Positions 22,150 through 35,530 of a DNA stretch of 64,000 nt are shown here, piece by piece. The stretch comes from Pagrus major (Eukaryota > Chordata > Actinopteri > Spariformes > Sparidae): the NCBI RefSeq assembly GCF_040436345.1, contig NC_133215.1:18855306-18919305 (forward strand), read 5' to 3'. Under the pieces are notes generated by a model that was given only the letters and a program-made list of their open reading frames with translations, searched no databases and was not told where the DNA came from. The position numbers and the translations under genes are program-made. The stretch's first letter is position 1; each line of letters begins with the position of its first letter.

Positions 22150-23060
22150 AATAGGGGTGTCACGATTCTCCAAATCCTCGATTCGATTCAATTTTGGATT
22201 CTGAGGTCACGGTTCGATTCGATTCTCGATTCTCGATTCTCAATTTTTACATTTATTTTTTTTAAAGCACAGGTTGCTATGCCATTAGACTAGACCTTTA
22301 TGCAATATAATATCTGACCTTTGTTAGCAATGTACCACACTACATTGTCAAATTTAAAACATTTATTAACAACATAATGTAACAATAACTTATATCTTCA
22401 GTCAATTGGAAACTTAAACAAAATAACCTGCCATCTAGTTTCTTTTTTGTAACTGCAGTCTTCTTCACCGAAGATGACATTCAAGTTCACAACGAAACAA
22501 ACAAAAAATTAAACAGCCATGTCCACAGTCTTCTCTGAACAATTAAGTGTCTTAACAAACTATTTCCGAACAGTTGAACATGGTTCAACAAGGTGAGTAA
22601 GATGTGAGTGGGCGAGCGAGAGAGGGAGCGTGCGTACGTGTGGACAGTGAATGAATGGGAGAGGAAGGAGAAGCGAAAGGAGTAGCAGTAGCAGCGACAG
22701 CGATAAAGTGTACAATATAGGCTGCAGTTTGGCTGAATAAAGGCGACGGCTCCTCAAGATACAGCAAAGCTCCCTGGTATTATTTCCCGACCAGCTTAAC
22801 ATGTGAAAGGGGGTTCACCCCGAAGGTAATCATAAACTTCGGCCCTGGAGGAAATCATCTCCCCTGTGCTTCCCGACCATGGTCGTTTGACTGGCTGTAG
22901 CTAATAGCTACTGGCTTAGCTAGCAGCTAAGTTAGAGGAGGTTGACTCACAGCACTTCAACACGTGTGTTTTTTCCCCTTGGCAAGCCGACCGGACGTGA
23001 CATGGGGGCGTGGCAGCATCGACAATTCTATTTTTTAATGAACCATGTGAACACCCTCTC
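22150..23060. mobile_element. Probable non-autonomous hAT-type repeat, one end only
   Basis: It starts AGGGGTGTCACGATTCTCC and runs into a CGATTCGATTC-rich zone, the pattern of a widespread teleost DNA-transposon terminus. The far end near 23010-23060 (CATCGACAATTCTATTTTTT) looks like the start of the opposite terminus, but the matching GACACCCC end is missing. No transposase frame is visible. Limits are approximate. Confidence 0.5.
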
Positions 23061-23273
23061 GTAGACTCCCTTAATAGAAATATGAACATAATATGGGGCC
23101 TTGAACCATGACCAAAATCATTTCCTGACCCTAAACACGGTTATTAAGTTGTAGTCTCTTCATGCAACACAATGAAGAGAAAATGATATCTTTATGGTGG
23201 AGATGAGTCTCATAGCTTGAGCAAAGAAACTGCTTTGTAGTCTTGTAACAGATACCACTATTACTATTGCTGT

Positions 23274-23400
23274 TACCATGACAACAAAGGTCTCCTAACC
23301 TTAACAAAATAGTTTTTTAAAACATAAAATAACCATTATGATCTTTTCCTAAACCTAACCAAGTTGATTTTGTGCCATGTTTTGAAAGAGACAGATAAAT
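23274..23400. repeat. Dispersed repeat with CCTAAACCTAACC motif, copy 2
   Basis: It shares GTTACCATGA.ACAAAGGT and ATCTTTTCCTAAACCTAACC with 8259-8425, in rearranged order. Confidence 0.6.
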
Positions 23401-26198
23401 TGCGTCATCATGCCAATGGGGCTGTGAGAACCGAAAACACTCCTATGTGTTGTGAGGTCGTGAAAGCTGGAGAACCTGTTTTTTATGTTTTTTTTTAGTG
23501 GCAGACATACAGAATGTCATGAATGTGTAACAATGTTTAATAAACTTGGATGAAGACAGCAGGGGGCAGTGGTGAATCTCTGCTGTTCCTTTCCTTTCTC
23601 TACGTATAGAAGTTAAATGTTAAGTTTTTTAAAATGCATGTGTGTCTGCTGCGATCCTTGGTGTCTGTAGGCGTGACTCTTTCTGGCCTGAGGAGTTGTT
23701 TTATGTGTGTTGGTGGACTCCAACTTAAAGTGTGACATGGAATGAATATGTGGGCAGGCAACAGTGTCTGGTGTTGGCAAAGGTCTGAATTTAAATGCCT
23801 CATGCATTCTACTGACCACCTGGACTGTTAGCCTACTTATTCTACATGTGACAAAACAGAAATGAGATAAAAGCTTGCTTTGATTGCAGTGGGCTCACAG
23901 CAGCAGCTTGGGTTTACAGGGTGTGCATGTATATATTGATATAACATCATTATCTACAAGAATAGCAAGGTAGTTTGTATTCTGGGCCAACACAGACTTT
24001 TGAATTTTAAGTTCAAACAGGTTGTAAGCAGGATATAAAGAATATACACTACATACTGTCCAAAATGTATGTAATGACCTTAACTGTCCATGATACATTA
24101 TTAAAGTTTTTGACAGACATTTGAATTTCATATGAGAGCTGATTAAGTGGTCAAACCAGAAAAATATCACTTCAGGCATGTGGTAAAAGCGTCAAACTCA
24201 GCTTGCCAGTTTTAACTTGGCATGTCTCTGGCAGGAGGCTCCGCCATCCAAGGTCACATCATTTAAGAGGAACATTTCAATATAGTGGGTGGAAGCCATT
24301 GGATGCAATTTAAACATCAGGGGAAAACAATTCAAGTAAAAATGAGACATTACTTTTATCACAAAAAAAAAAACATGTTCTAAATGTGCAAGGGTTGGTT
24401 AAGTTATTTTTAAGAAAGACTCAGCCAGCTGACTGATGGCCAGATGGACACTTGAATATCAGCTTGGATTGACACTTGCTTTGGCTTAAAGCTACAGCCA
24501 AACTCACTGCGGTTTCCAAACAGTGAATGGTTTTTCAAATGACTTTCTAAAAATGTTAAGTTAATGCTGTTGGAATCTTACATTTATAGTTACATTGGTA
24601 CCCTCACCATCAACAATAAGTATCATGAACAACTCCCTTGCACTTTCCTCCCTCCCCCCTATTGCTCCCATTGTTTGCTGTATTTACTTTCCACATTAGG
24701 AAGTGCATTTGGCACAAACCACTTGTAATTGTCTATTGTGTCTGCCAGACAGTGAGTGCGAAAGGTGGAAATGCAAAGCGGGGGATGGATCACTTACAAT
24801 CTGAAGAGTTTTGTTATTTACATATTTCTCACCTAATAGCCAAACCTCAGGCTTCTACACAGCGTCGCTGCTGGTATTTACAGATCTAAGCAGTGTTCTT
24901 TATCTCTGACATTGAAGCTTACATACCATAAATGTAATTCTTTCAATCAGTTTCATATACAACATTTCGACAGAATCTTTGTGTTTCCCTTAGTAACATT
25001 ACTTTAAATACTGCTACTTGGCAGCAAAAGCCCTTTGAATGTACAGTATACTCTTGGAAATCTTTTTAATATTCATAGAGAATTTAGAGCCATTAAAGCA
25101 AATCCAGGCCTTCTTAATACGTCAATTTGTTAGGTCACCTGCTCTCTGTAATTCTTGAAGCAGTTTTGCCTGGGATTCATTAGAAATAATATGTCTCTGC
25201 ACAGTTTGGGAGCTCATGGGATAAAGAAGAGAAGAGAGAACACGAGGGACAGTGTTTGATAAAGTGAGGAAGACGAGATCTGGGATTAAAAGAGTTGGGA
25301 TTTTTTATAAAAGGAGGTGCCACGATGTAAGTGGATGGAAGATGAGAGAAGTGGGCTGGAGACCGAAGGTTTTTCCGTACGTCTCCCTCCAGCAGTGAGC
25401 AGATGTTGGACCTGCAGGCCTCCACCAGCATGGAGCCCCCAAAGCTGGCACTGTGGCAAACTTGCCAAATACACATTTACAGTCCATTCTCATAATCTTT
25501 CATGTAGTTATACGTGTGTGAGCACTGAACCATCTCTTTTCCACCATACTGTATAACGAGGTCATGCAGCTGGGTGAACGCGCAGTGAGGTGATGACAGC
25601 AGTGTCGAATACGTCAAACGCTTTCATTTAGTCGGGTGTGGGTCGAAGGTGCAGTGGTCATTATTTTGTCTGTGAAAAATGCCTCCATCTTAAGGAGTTT
25701 GTGTCTTGTCCCCTGGCTTTGATAGATGAGAATATGAATTTGGATTATGACAAAACAACGAGGCCCATCTTGGCAGTCTGCATTAATTGCAAAACAAAAA
25801 GAGTTTTCCCAATGCAATCCATGACATACTGTAGAACAATCGAGCCAGTTTCCTATAAAGTCCAATCCTGTGAGACACAATGAGATTCTCATCCCTCCTG
25901 CTGATGATCTTGTTTATTTATGTCAGGTCTCAGAATCAATAATTTATTGACAATGAAATGCTACATGAAGCTTTATTAAAAAAGTATTTTTATAAAAGAT
26001 TGCAAACAGAATCTCTTACATACTTACATGTCCCTTTGGGGAAAATTATAAAGACACAGATTTATTTCTTGGAGAGTACCAACCACACCCATAACCACTG
26101 CACACTGCCGAACCCTAACCCTCCAAAAATCAGTTTTGGCTTTTGTCCTCAATTGCACTAGCTGTCCCCAATTAACTGGTTTTGAGTCTGAAATATTT

Positions 26199-26205
26199 CA
26201 CACAC

Positions 26206-26253
<48 letters not shown>
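26199..26253. repeat. CA microsatellite
   Basis: Nearly pure (CA)n of about 55 bp with a single CG interruption. Confidence 0.95.
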
Positions 26254-26256
<3 letters not shown>

Positions 26257-28138
26257 ACAGACAGCAGGGGCACTGGGTCGATGAACATGTGGCAATAGAT
26301 GAGAGACCACAAGAGTGTATGATAAATATTTGAAGCTTAGCGCAGCAGATCCTTAAGCCATCAATCAATCTGTGGATTCCATGGTGATACTCTGGCTCTT
26401 TGTGTGTGTGTGTGTGTTTGTGTGTGTTGGAATTGGTGTTGACGGTGCATGTCAATGTTTATAGGTGTGAGATGCAGAGACAGTTAGCAAATGTGTGTCT
26501 ATATGTCTTTGTGCAGGATATTACTGTACTGTATGTGTGAGAGCTGATAGTGTGTTGTTCACCGACAGCAAATTGAGGCTGAATTTTCAATATATAAAAT
26601 TAAGTCTTCACTTCTTTAACTGACTTTGCAACTGTGCCTTTGTAAGAAACACATCTGAGAGGTCAATCTGTGTTCTTTTGCAATCCAAGTGACCCTTATG
26701 TGAAAAACGGAAAAAAGCAAGGTCAATGATGCCATTAGTTCAACGGGTCACTCAGGTCGATCACTGCGCTCTGTTGGTTGCTTTTATCAGCACTTCCCTT
26801 AGGGCTATTGTCCACCTACACTAGCTAATTACAGACACAGGCTGAAAAGGTGGGAACGATGGCAGCACTGCTTTAGTGTGGCTGGTTTATACTTCTAATC
26901 ATTTAATAATAACACCTTGAAGTCCAATCGGGTTAATTTGTATAACCTAATATGATACACAATACCCCAATGGGCTTTACAAATCAATTGCATGTGAATA
27001 AACAACAAATGGAAGAAACCTTCAGGAAGGCAATTCAAAGAGAGATCCTCTCCAAGGACAGCAATATGAGCACCTGAGTGTTAAAAGTCATTCAGGAAAA
27101 AAACGTAAAGTTTTGACAAGTTGTAATAGCACAAGACTGAGAGTCTGTGGTCACGCTGAGAGCTTTGAGAGGCTGTTCTAAGGCACTGCAGCACATGCTA
27201 ATGTTAGCATGCCACCATGCCCACAGTGACAAGGCTAACATGCTGATGATTAACAGGTGTTCCCTGTTGTATTTTAGAGTGTTTGTATGCTATTACTTGC
27301 TAAAAAGCACTAGTTTTGCAGGAATTTGGAAAGAAATTAATTACATTGTCAACATTAAATCTTTTGCCTGGTGATGCAGGGCTCCAGACTAATGTTTTAT
27401 ACTGGTTGCACTGTGAACAGAAATATAGGTGTAGATTATTCTTCATTTTAAACCTCAACTTTTAAAAAAATAGTTACAAAGTGCTGCTCAACCTAAAACA
27501 TTATGGGGTATTATAAGATCCATTTGGTGAAACGAAAGTTTAAACTTTGAGTACAAACGACGAAAATATGGAGGTTTGAGTATTCAGTTATTAAGAGAGA
27601 GAGAAAGAGGGAGCATGCTGAATACGGACAGAAAGTAGACATGATATAAAAACTTTCTACGCCTTGTGTTACTCTACAATACTCTGGTTTATCAGTGTTT
27701 GAACCACACTGCAGGCTGGATTCTCTCCAAATAGACAAAAAGACAGCTGACTCACATGAACGGGTCCAATGCGGGTTGGTTCTCATTAGCCTATACGTCT
27801 CATGTATGAAATGGGTCGCTTCTCCTGCCCGTGTCCAGGCATTTTCTCACTCACCAGTTCAGTTGTCGTCTCACTCGCTGTCTCAGAGGAAACAATGTGG
27901 ATTAGGCATCCTAGGACAGAGGGCGGGTATACCCAGTGATACTGGGTATGGGCTGGGCCATTAAGGCACAAGGACAAATGGAAGGGTCAACACAGCATTT
28001 TTGTCATGTTGAAAAAATGGTCAGTAGTGCAAATGAAAATGAAACTGAAGAGAACTCTGTTTAAAGGGCTGTGATGTCTCACAGTTGCTCTTGTTCGCTT
28101 GCAAAGAAGTTGGGCGCAGTACAGGGCATGCAGGACAT

Positions 28139-28182
28139 GCACACACACATACACACACACACACACACTCACACACACACAG
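28139..28182. repeat. CA microsatellite
   Basis: Imperfect (CA)n with AT and CT interruptions. Confidence 0.9.
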
Positions 28183-29736
28183 ACATATACTGCACTATAG
28201 GCTGACAACATTATCTACAAAAAATATATTTATAGTCCAGTTGCCTACGATACAGCACTGAGAAAGCTGTTGGTATTTGTTAAACTGCTGAACATCAGGA
28301 GCACACAAGTGTTTCGTCTCACTCGCCAGAGTTTTGGGTGCATGTGCGACCAAAATCGTCACACCCCCGAGCCCTGTGATGGTGCTAGGTGAACAGTGAG
28401 GAGGTTGATTTCATCCTGAGTGGGGTAAGAATGTGTGCACCAGAATTCATGGCAACCCATCCAGTAATGTCAAAATATTTCAGTCTGAACCAAAACTGCC
28501 AATCTGCCGCTGGAGCTGCAGGAAAAGACGGGAGATTTATCATTCAGGCACATTGGATATCTTGACACATGTTTATGGCAATATGTCTAGTAGTTGTTGG
28601 GACATTTAACAAAAAAAATAAATAAAATGTCAACATCACGATAGCACCGCAGGATACAAGGGATCACCAAAGTCACTGGGCTTCACCTGCTGGGGGCCAT
28701 TAATGTCTATGCAGTATTTCATGAAGATCTATCAAATATTTGTTGAGATCATTCTGGACTAAATTTGTGGACCAACTAACAGACTGGCAGATTGAAAGAC
28801 TGAATTTTCCCTCCCTTGAGCCACATTGCTATGGTGTGACTAAAAAAAGGTACAAAACCTCGGGGGGAGCATTTAAAAGAGAGGCCCCTCCCTCAGACAG
28901 GAATAGGTAAATGAAGAAAATTATTTACAGAGTTGTAACAGTACAAAAAGGACAAGGAAAGGTACAGACAAAAGAAAGCTTAAAAAAACAAAAAGGACAG
29001 ACACATTTGTGAAGAAGAACTTAGATGTGTTTTACATTGGGTGGGTTTATACTGTAGGTACATTTACTCTTGGACCTGTACTCAATGGACCTGTGAAGAG
29101 GTCACAACTATGTAACAATGATCTGTTTCCTTGTCATTGTTGTCCAACAGCCCAATCTATTTACACAGATGTAACAGGATGTCTAAATTGGTATTCAGCC
29201 CGGCAGCCTGAACTCTGTGTATCAGTACTCGGCCCAGCAGTCTGCTGCCCCTGACCTGATGGGCTGAGACGGCCCTCTGTCCAGATGAGAGCTGGGATCC
29301 TTTGGGCTGGATTTGTTCTGATGATGGTGCAATCCCCAGATTGTCATCCTTTGCCAGGCCCTATGATTGGATCAGCAGGCATGGATGAAAGACTGTGTGT
29401 GTGTAGTTGTGTGTCTCCTTCTGTGTGTTTGTGTGACCTACAAAGTAAAAACTTTGACCCTCATGTTTCCCCTGCTGTTTCTTCTTCCTTTTTGGTGTTT
29501 TACCGTTTTCTTTCATCCACGAATTTTCTAAGAGATAGAGTTGACATGTCATAGGAATAGAAGAGAATAGAAAAGAAGAGAATAGAATGACAGCTTGAGT
29601 TTACCCAATACGAGCAGTTAGTCCAAGATGTTGCTGTTGGGTATATGCTGTACAAAGACACTTACAAAGCAACACAGTACATTAAATAAGTACAGCAGAA
29701 GTGTCAGACAGATCGGACTATTGTGGGTTTTTTTTA

Positions 29737-29969
29737 CCTTAAAAGAACAGCTTCAAAATCATGTTGATGGTACAGTGTCTTGTAATAGGGTGAATGGTGT
29801 CTATGTCTCTGTTGTTTCTGCACTACATAACTTCAGTGAGAGGGTAGGATCACAGTGTTACGTGATGTGATGAGATTTGTTTGTAGTTAGCACCTACTAG
29901 CGTCTGACAAATTGTTCCCTTTGTATTTATGACCAAAAAAAAAGCGTAATTCTAGATGATATTGCTTTA
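29737..29969 (+). repeat. Interspersed repeat, copy 2 (first copy at 388-692)
   Basis: Close match to 388-692, shorter by an internal segment of about 70 bp that in copy 1 lies after the CACAG.GTTAC motif and in the distal third. Same orientation. Confidence 0.75.
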
Positions 29970-32184
29970 AACATTACAGCTATGCCTGAAAATTAAAACA
30001 GAAATAAACTAGTTTGCAGAATTTACATATCTCCACAACGCAAATCAAGTGCCAGACTCTATAAGTTAATCTAGATTGACGTCACAGTGATTCGGTCTAT
30101 AGAATAGAATAGAACAAACTCATTCAAAACTGAATTCTATGCTCAGCCTTCAATTATTGATTTGATTCTGATTTTGACTTTAATCGGGAAATTGAGCTTG
30201 TAGACAGGTTAACACACCATGCACACAAAGACACTGTGGGGATAATTTGTGCAAAACTTTGATACAACTGCTACATGCTTCAATATCAAATATAGAGATT
30301 AAGCAAGTTAATCAAAAAGGAATCATTTGATTCCTCATTATTTTTGTAGCTTAGCTCATGTTAGATAAATGACAAAATGGGTTTTTATTATCTAACTATG
30401 TACAAATTCAAATCCAGTTAATGTAGTGCATCTCAGTTGTTGTATACTCACTGACTCTAAGCTTCTTTAAGCCTTAAATAATAACGATAAAATCTTGGAT
30501 CTTAGCTGGCAAAGGCACAGCAGCAAGCTGACAAACCAATCTGCATACCTTGCCGGAAGCAATGTATTTTTTTCCCATAAATTGTTTTTCCAGCTGTATT
30601 TCATGTACTTGCCACTGACAAAGAGGTTTGGAGCTGGAGTTGGACTTCAGGTAAACCAGTGTTGGTTTGTCAAGAACATTTGGAGTTCAAGTTAAGTTCT
30701 AGTCTCCATTGCTAAGACTCTAAACAAGAATCAAGTCTTATCAACGCGTGAAGTTTGCTGTTTGTTTTGAAATGCGGAGCACTTGTCCTTTCTCAATATC
30801 TCAATCAATTCTCAGCATTATTTTCCATTAAATCAGCCACTGTCATCCGTCCTTGACAGTCTCTTCTCAGTCATACAACCAAGAGATCAAACCTCCCTCG
30901 TATTGTCCCTCGACATACAGAGGTACCATTTGTACAAAGCGATCCTCAATCAAAGGTTTAGATACCCTTGCAGATCTGAGGGTTAAGAGTGCGTGTGCGC
31001 GCATATGTGTGTGCGTGCAAGAGAGCGAGGGGTAATTGAGGCGCTTCATCCCTGGGTTTTGATAAGGGACTAATAGTGTGTGTGGTTACCATGGTAACCT
31101 TTGTTTGAACATAACAGCACAAGGATCTTCATTCCTCCACACGACACACACATATGCTGCCTCTCTCACTCCTGTCCTCTCTCTCTCTCTCTCTCTCTGT
31201 CATATGAGAGCGTACTTCTTGCATCAGTGATTTGAAAAGAGGCAGCAGATACATAATGAAGAGTCCTTGGATGCTACAGCAAACAGCCAGCTTTTTAATC
31301 CTTTCCCTGCCTGTGAGGGTTGGGTATCCACCACCAAATAGTAGTGTCAGGTTTTGAGTTTGGCCAGATCTCAGGAGGATGTTGAGCAAGTACAATAAAA
31401 AGGCTGCAGCTCATCAAAAACACACACAAATACGGATGTAGAGACAAACACAATAATAACCCACATACACACACTCATCTTCCCAGGTGACCGGCATTCA
31501 TGCTGAGACTGCGTTGGTAAATTGTTAATATTGTGAGGTGCATCGCGGCTTATACATTTGAATAGTTCTTAAATTACATTTTAAATTTAGATGAGCTGTT
31601 TCAGTTAGCTGACAAATGTGTTGTCCTGTTCGCCGAGGGAGGGCTCGGGGCATCCAGTTCCTACAGAGGCAGTTCAAGAGGGACCAAGCAGCCAATCAAA
31701 ATGCACGACACTTCATTTTTGCACACCACACCCATGGCAGGGTTTAATAATCACAGCACCCATTGTGTTTGTGGGTGTGTGTGTATGATTGTGTGTTCGT
31801 GGGTGTGTGTCTACGAGTGCTTCCTACATACTGAGGACCAGAAGTTTTAAACCAACAAAGTGAGGACATTTTTGGAAAATGAGGACATTTTAGATGCTCT
31901 CCCTCTTTTCTGTTCGTCTCCTGTGTCTCTAGGTCATGCAAAACTTACTTGTTTTGCTGCTCTCTAGCTTTGTTTTTACCTTTCTTTACATTACTTTTTT
32001 GCATTTGAAGGGCTGTTTGAAGGTTTAGACTTTGTTTGAAGGGTTAGGTTATAATTAGGGGTCAGCTGTCTGGCCAAAAAGTAATTTCACAATCTATTTA
32101 ATCACAATCACAGTACATGATCTAACAATCTTGTTTTGTTTTTCTGTTTTGTTTTTTTTTTTCAAATTTGAAATATAGCCAGAC
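29970..32184. other. Non-coding stretch
   Basis: No gene seen. It contains a CT run (31177-31198) and a short CpG-containing GTGCGTGTGCGCGC stretch near 30990. Confidence 0.6.
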
Positions 32185-32310
32185 TTAAATGAGACATATC
32201 ACGCTCATTTTCAGGTTGATTATTTTATTTTGGTACTACTAGAGCAGGTTTACATGCTTTAATGTTCAAACAACCTTTTTGAGATTCTACTACAGTCATG
32301 GTAGAATCAG
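32185..32310 (+). repeat. Left end of a TTAA-bounded MITE-like element
   Basis: It starts TTAAATGAGACATATCACGC, continues with TCATTTTCAGGTTGAT, and contains a GCTTTAATGTTCAAAC segment. The order and wording parallel the element at 53427-53681, which has TTAAAGGTCCCATATTATGC, TTTTCAGGTTCATGC and a GATTTGATGTTCAAAAAAC segment. The right terminus was not found. Confidence 0.5.
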
Positions 32311-32770
32311 TCATTATTTCACATTAGCAACAGCTTAAATTTAGTTACTTTCAGCACATAATTACGTTATTTTGTCAAAAAATATTTAGCAAACGGTGTG
32401 AAATACCATAAAAACACCAAAACACACTGGAGGAGACTCTAAGTTCCCTAGTTCTATTTCAGTTGTTTGCAATATGTCACCCAAGGAAAGAGCCATGTAA
32501 AGCAATTCGTTCAGTCAGGCATCTAGCTGTCTAGTACATCGCTCTATTGGTTTCCTTTAGAAGTATAGATCTGCTAGTCAATAAGGTTATGTGATGTTTG
32601 GAAAGAGAGGCAAGACAACATTAAATACCGTGATCTCTACGATTGGCCTGGAAGTACATCTAAAATCTAAAATCGTCAGGCCACCCAGCCCTAGAAGGTT
32701 TAGGTTAGTGTAAGGGACTGGGGAATGCATTATGTCAATGAGGGTCCTCACAAGTGTAGAGGTAAAAATC

Positions 32771-32826
32771 GTGTGTGTGTGTGTGTTTGTGTGAGTGTGA
32801 GTGTGTGTGTGTATGTGCGTGCGTGT
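32771..32826. repeat. GT microsatellite
   Basis: Imperfect GT/GA/GC dinucleotide run. Confidence 0.85.
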
Positions 32827-33247
32827 CTATTTGTGTGTGTTCCTGTGTCATGTTAAGTTTTTGGGCTGTGGAAATTAATTAACAGGCTTTCAATCAGGCA
32901 CATCCATTACAGCAGGTAATCATGCTAGCAGAAATTTAATCAAATTGAATGTTTGATGATGCTTCTGCAATTTCTTCTGTAAACTCCAACATTTACACAG
33001 CGCCTTCTCACACAAAATACCTATTGGTTATTGTCAATAGTCTACTGTACCAAACCGACTCACCCACTGACTCCATGCAAATATCTAGAATCTATGCAAA
33101 TAATGCAGGTACATGCAGGGTGGAGATACAAGCCTGTAAATGTTTGCACCCAATATTCAACCCACATACTTCACCAGCAGTGCGCCCAGAGCCAGACACT
33201 TTGTTTTCAGGAGTTTTGTGTAGGTGCTCAGTATGCTTGCATTCACT

Positions 33248-33281
33248 GATTTATGTGAGCTAACTATAGCTCACATAAATC
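33248..33281. repeat. Perfect short inverted repeat
   Basis: GATTTATGTGAGCT (33248-33261) and AGCTCACATAAATC (33268-33281) are perfect reverse complements, separated by 6 nt (AACTAT). Confidence 0.95.
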
Positions 33282-35061
33282 TCCTGAAACCTGACTTGAG
33301 TTTGAGATTCAGAGCCATGGTGCAGCATATATAAAAAAGGAGCTTTCTTCACAGTCAATATTAAAAACAAATACCACTGTCTTGCTCTGTCTTAACAGAC
33401 TTTTTTCAATCTTTTCTGAGATGTTGTATTATCTAACTTCCAACAATTAGCTGTTTTCTTACAACCTACAACCGTAAAATAAAAAAGAAAATAAGAAAAA
33501 GAAAACCTTCAAAGTTTAACCTACACCACCTTGCTCTTGAACCTCCAATCCTCACGGCACAACACAGGGTTTATTCACAAGGCGCTGAAGAGTGAAAGAG
33601 GCTATGGGCCAACTAGAACAGCTTTGGTGAAAGAGAGAAAGGTGGACAAAAGAAATAAGTCTCACTGGTCAAATTTATCTCACAAGGTGTCTCTCTGAGC
33701 CGCGATGTACTGTAGCCATAGCAACTGGCACCCAGCATCTCCTGAAGGGAATGCGAAAAGGATTCATGATTCATATCCAAACAACAACAGCCTGGGAATC
33801 CAAATATACTGAGGTAAACTGCCACCCCCAGACAGTCAGGCTGACAGCTGTGAGGAGGAGGGGCCAAACAGAAAACAAATAAACAAAAACAATCACATTC
33901 ATCCTCCGTTTGCTAAACCGCATCACTTGTGGTCATTGTTTTCTGTTTGCCTCTTGTGATCTCAGCCATGTTGACTTGTACTGACAAACTGCATGATGGT
34001 AAAAAGTAATAACTCATGCCAGCAGGATGGAATAAAGTAAAACTGGCAGCTCTGCTAGTGAGTCAGTTCCTGTGGATACACACTAATGCTGGGTTCAGAC
34101 TGCATTATATTTTTGTCTGTTATGATGGTTACTGTGTCAGATAAGGTGATTGCCGTGACGTGGCTGAGAGACATGACGGACTACGCGTTGGCCTCCGTCC
34201 AGTCATAACTTGTCATCTTTCATGACCTGCGTGATGTCACAGGAACAAAAATGTAAACAAACGCATTGTTGTGTGTTTATGATACAGACAAAAAAGAAAG
34301 AGAAAAAGATAGCTTAGTTGTTAGACAGCGCAGGGAGAGCAGGGGCCTCCTACTACATTTTGTTTAAAATTCTGGTGCATATTAAACTGGGCCTACAATA
34401 CTGTGTAGGTCTGCAGATAGAGCCATGTATAAAAAGTCAGCAGTTGTATCATAGCCTTTGTTAGGTGTGTTAACCTTACCCTCTGCAGTTTCCCTGGTGG
34501 TTTCTGAGGTGAAAGGTATGTCAGAGTCTATGTCCATACACATGATAATAATGAAAACTGAATAATATTTTTCAATAATACATAATTAGCCAGCTAGTTT
34601 GCCATTATGGCTAGGTGCTACACAATGATTTAGCACATGGTTACGATAACTGTTTTACAAATTAAGCTTTGCTAATAATATGTTGGATTCATGTTAATGT
34701 GAAATACCAAACAGATTTCAATTTTCTAAAAAGAAAACCTTTCAAAGTATTATCAAACTATGATTTGGCCGCCCCCCTGAAGTAACTCTGAGAACCCTCG
34801 AAGGGTCATGGACCCCCTATTGGCAAACTAGTCATTTTTGCCTGATGCACTGTCTGTTGCTTTCCGCTATGAAGCACTACACGGTAAACAGACATTAATT
34901 GTCGCTTCCGGCTTCAATGTTCCTTTCTGGTGCCCTATGGTGAGCTATTATCAAGCTGATATTGTGTAGTCTGAACCCGGCATTAGACTCAGATGATTTT
35001 CGAATTCTCTAGTTGAGGAAATGGATACATTAAAAGGATATGAATATAAATCCCACGTACA
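33282..35061. other. Non-coding stretch
   Basis: No gene or clear repeat boundary recognised. Confidence 0.5.
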
Positions 35062-35530
35062 TCAGAGATACAGTACAGGCAGGTGACAAATTAAATGAAA
35101 AACCAACATGAAGTATCTTAGTAAGGTGTTGAGAACAGAAGTCTCTGGAACTCTACCAGAGGGATGAAACGCCATTCTTCCAAAAGAGAGTCCCTCATTT
35201 GTTGTTTTGATGATAGCAGTGGAGAGTGCAGTCACATAAGTCCAAAATCTCCCATATGTCTTCAATTGGGTTAAGATCTGTTGACTGTGAAGGCCATAGC
35301 ACATGATTTACATTATTTCAACACTGATCAAAGCATTCAGTGAGCCCTCATGCCTTATGGATGGGGGCCCTGTCATCTTGGAAGAGAACGCTCCTATCAG
35401 AACACCAATATTCATTTTAGGATAGGGAAAAAATAATTTGCTTGCGTGAACCTTCCCTCTAAGGGGACAAGTGGACCCAAACCATGCCAGCAAAATGCCC
35501 CCTACAGCATAACAGAGCCACCATTTGTTA
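35062..35530 (-). pseudogene. Degraded Tc1/mariner transposase fragment (catalytic region)
   Basis: In reverse complement this stretch follows the 3' half of a fish Tc1-like transposase. There is a segment resembling the W-G-x-F-x-W-x-G-L-G-P-L region, then the former DDNAPIH region now read as SSKMTGPPSIRH, and then the former PDLNPIEHLWE region, displaced by frameshifts. The fragment ends near a downstream CACCTG. The frame is broken by at least one frameshift and several stops and the catalytic aspartates are not preserved, so it cannot encode an active enzyme. The N-terminal DNA-binding half is not seen. Identification rests on familiarity with the nucleotide pattern of this abundant family. 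Confidence 0.7.

Larger units (their letters stand above)
23061..29736. other. Non-coding stretch with scattered repeats
   Basis: No open frame here looks like a protein and no exon-like conserved segment was recognised. It holds a second copy of the CCTAAACCTAACC repeat (about 23274-23400), a long CA microsatellite (26199-26253), GT runs near 26401-26428 and CA runs at 28139-28182. Confidence 0.6.

Noticed and set aside
22585-22802. Minus-strand frames of 60-80 codons rich in Leu/Ser
   Set aside because: They lie inside the hAT-like repeat and come from its purine-rich strand.
26136-26455. Frames with HTHTHT or CVCVCV runs
   Set aside because: Microsatellite translations, not genes.
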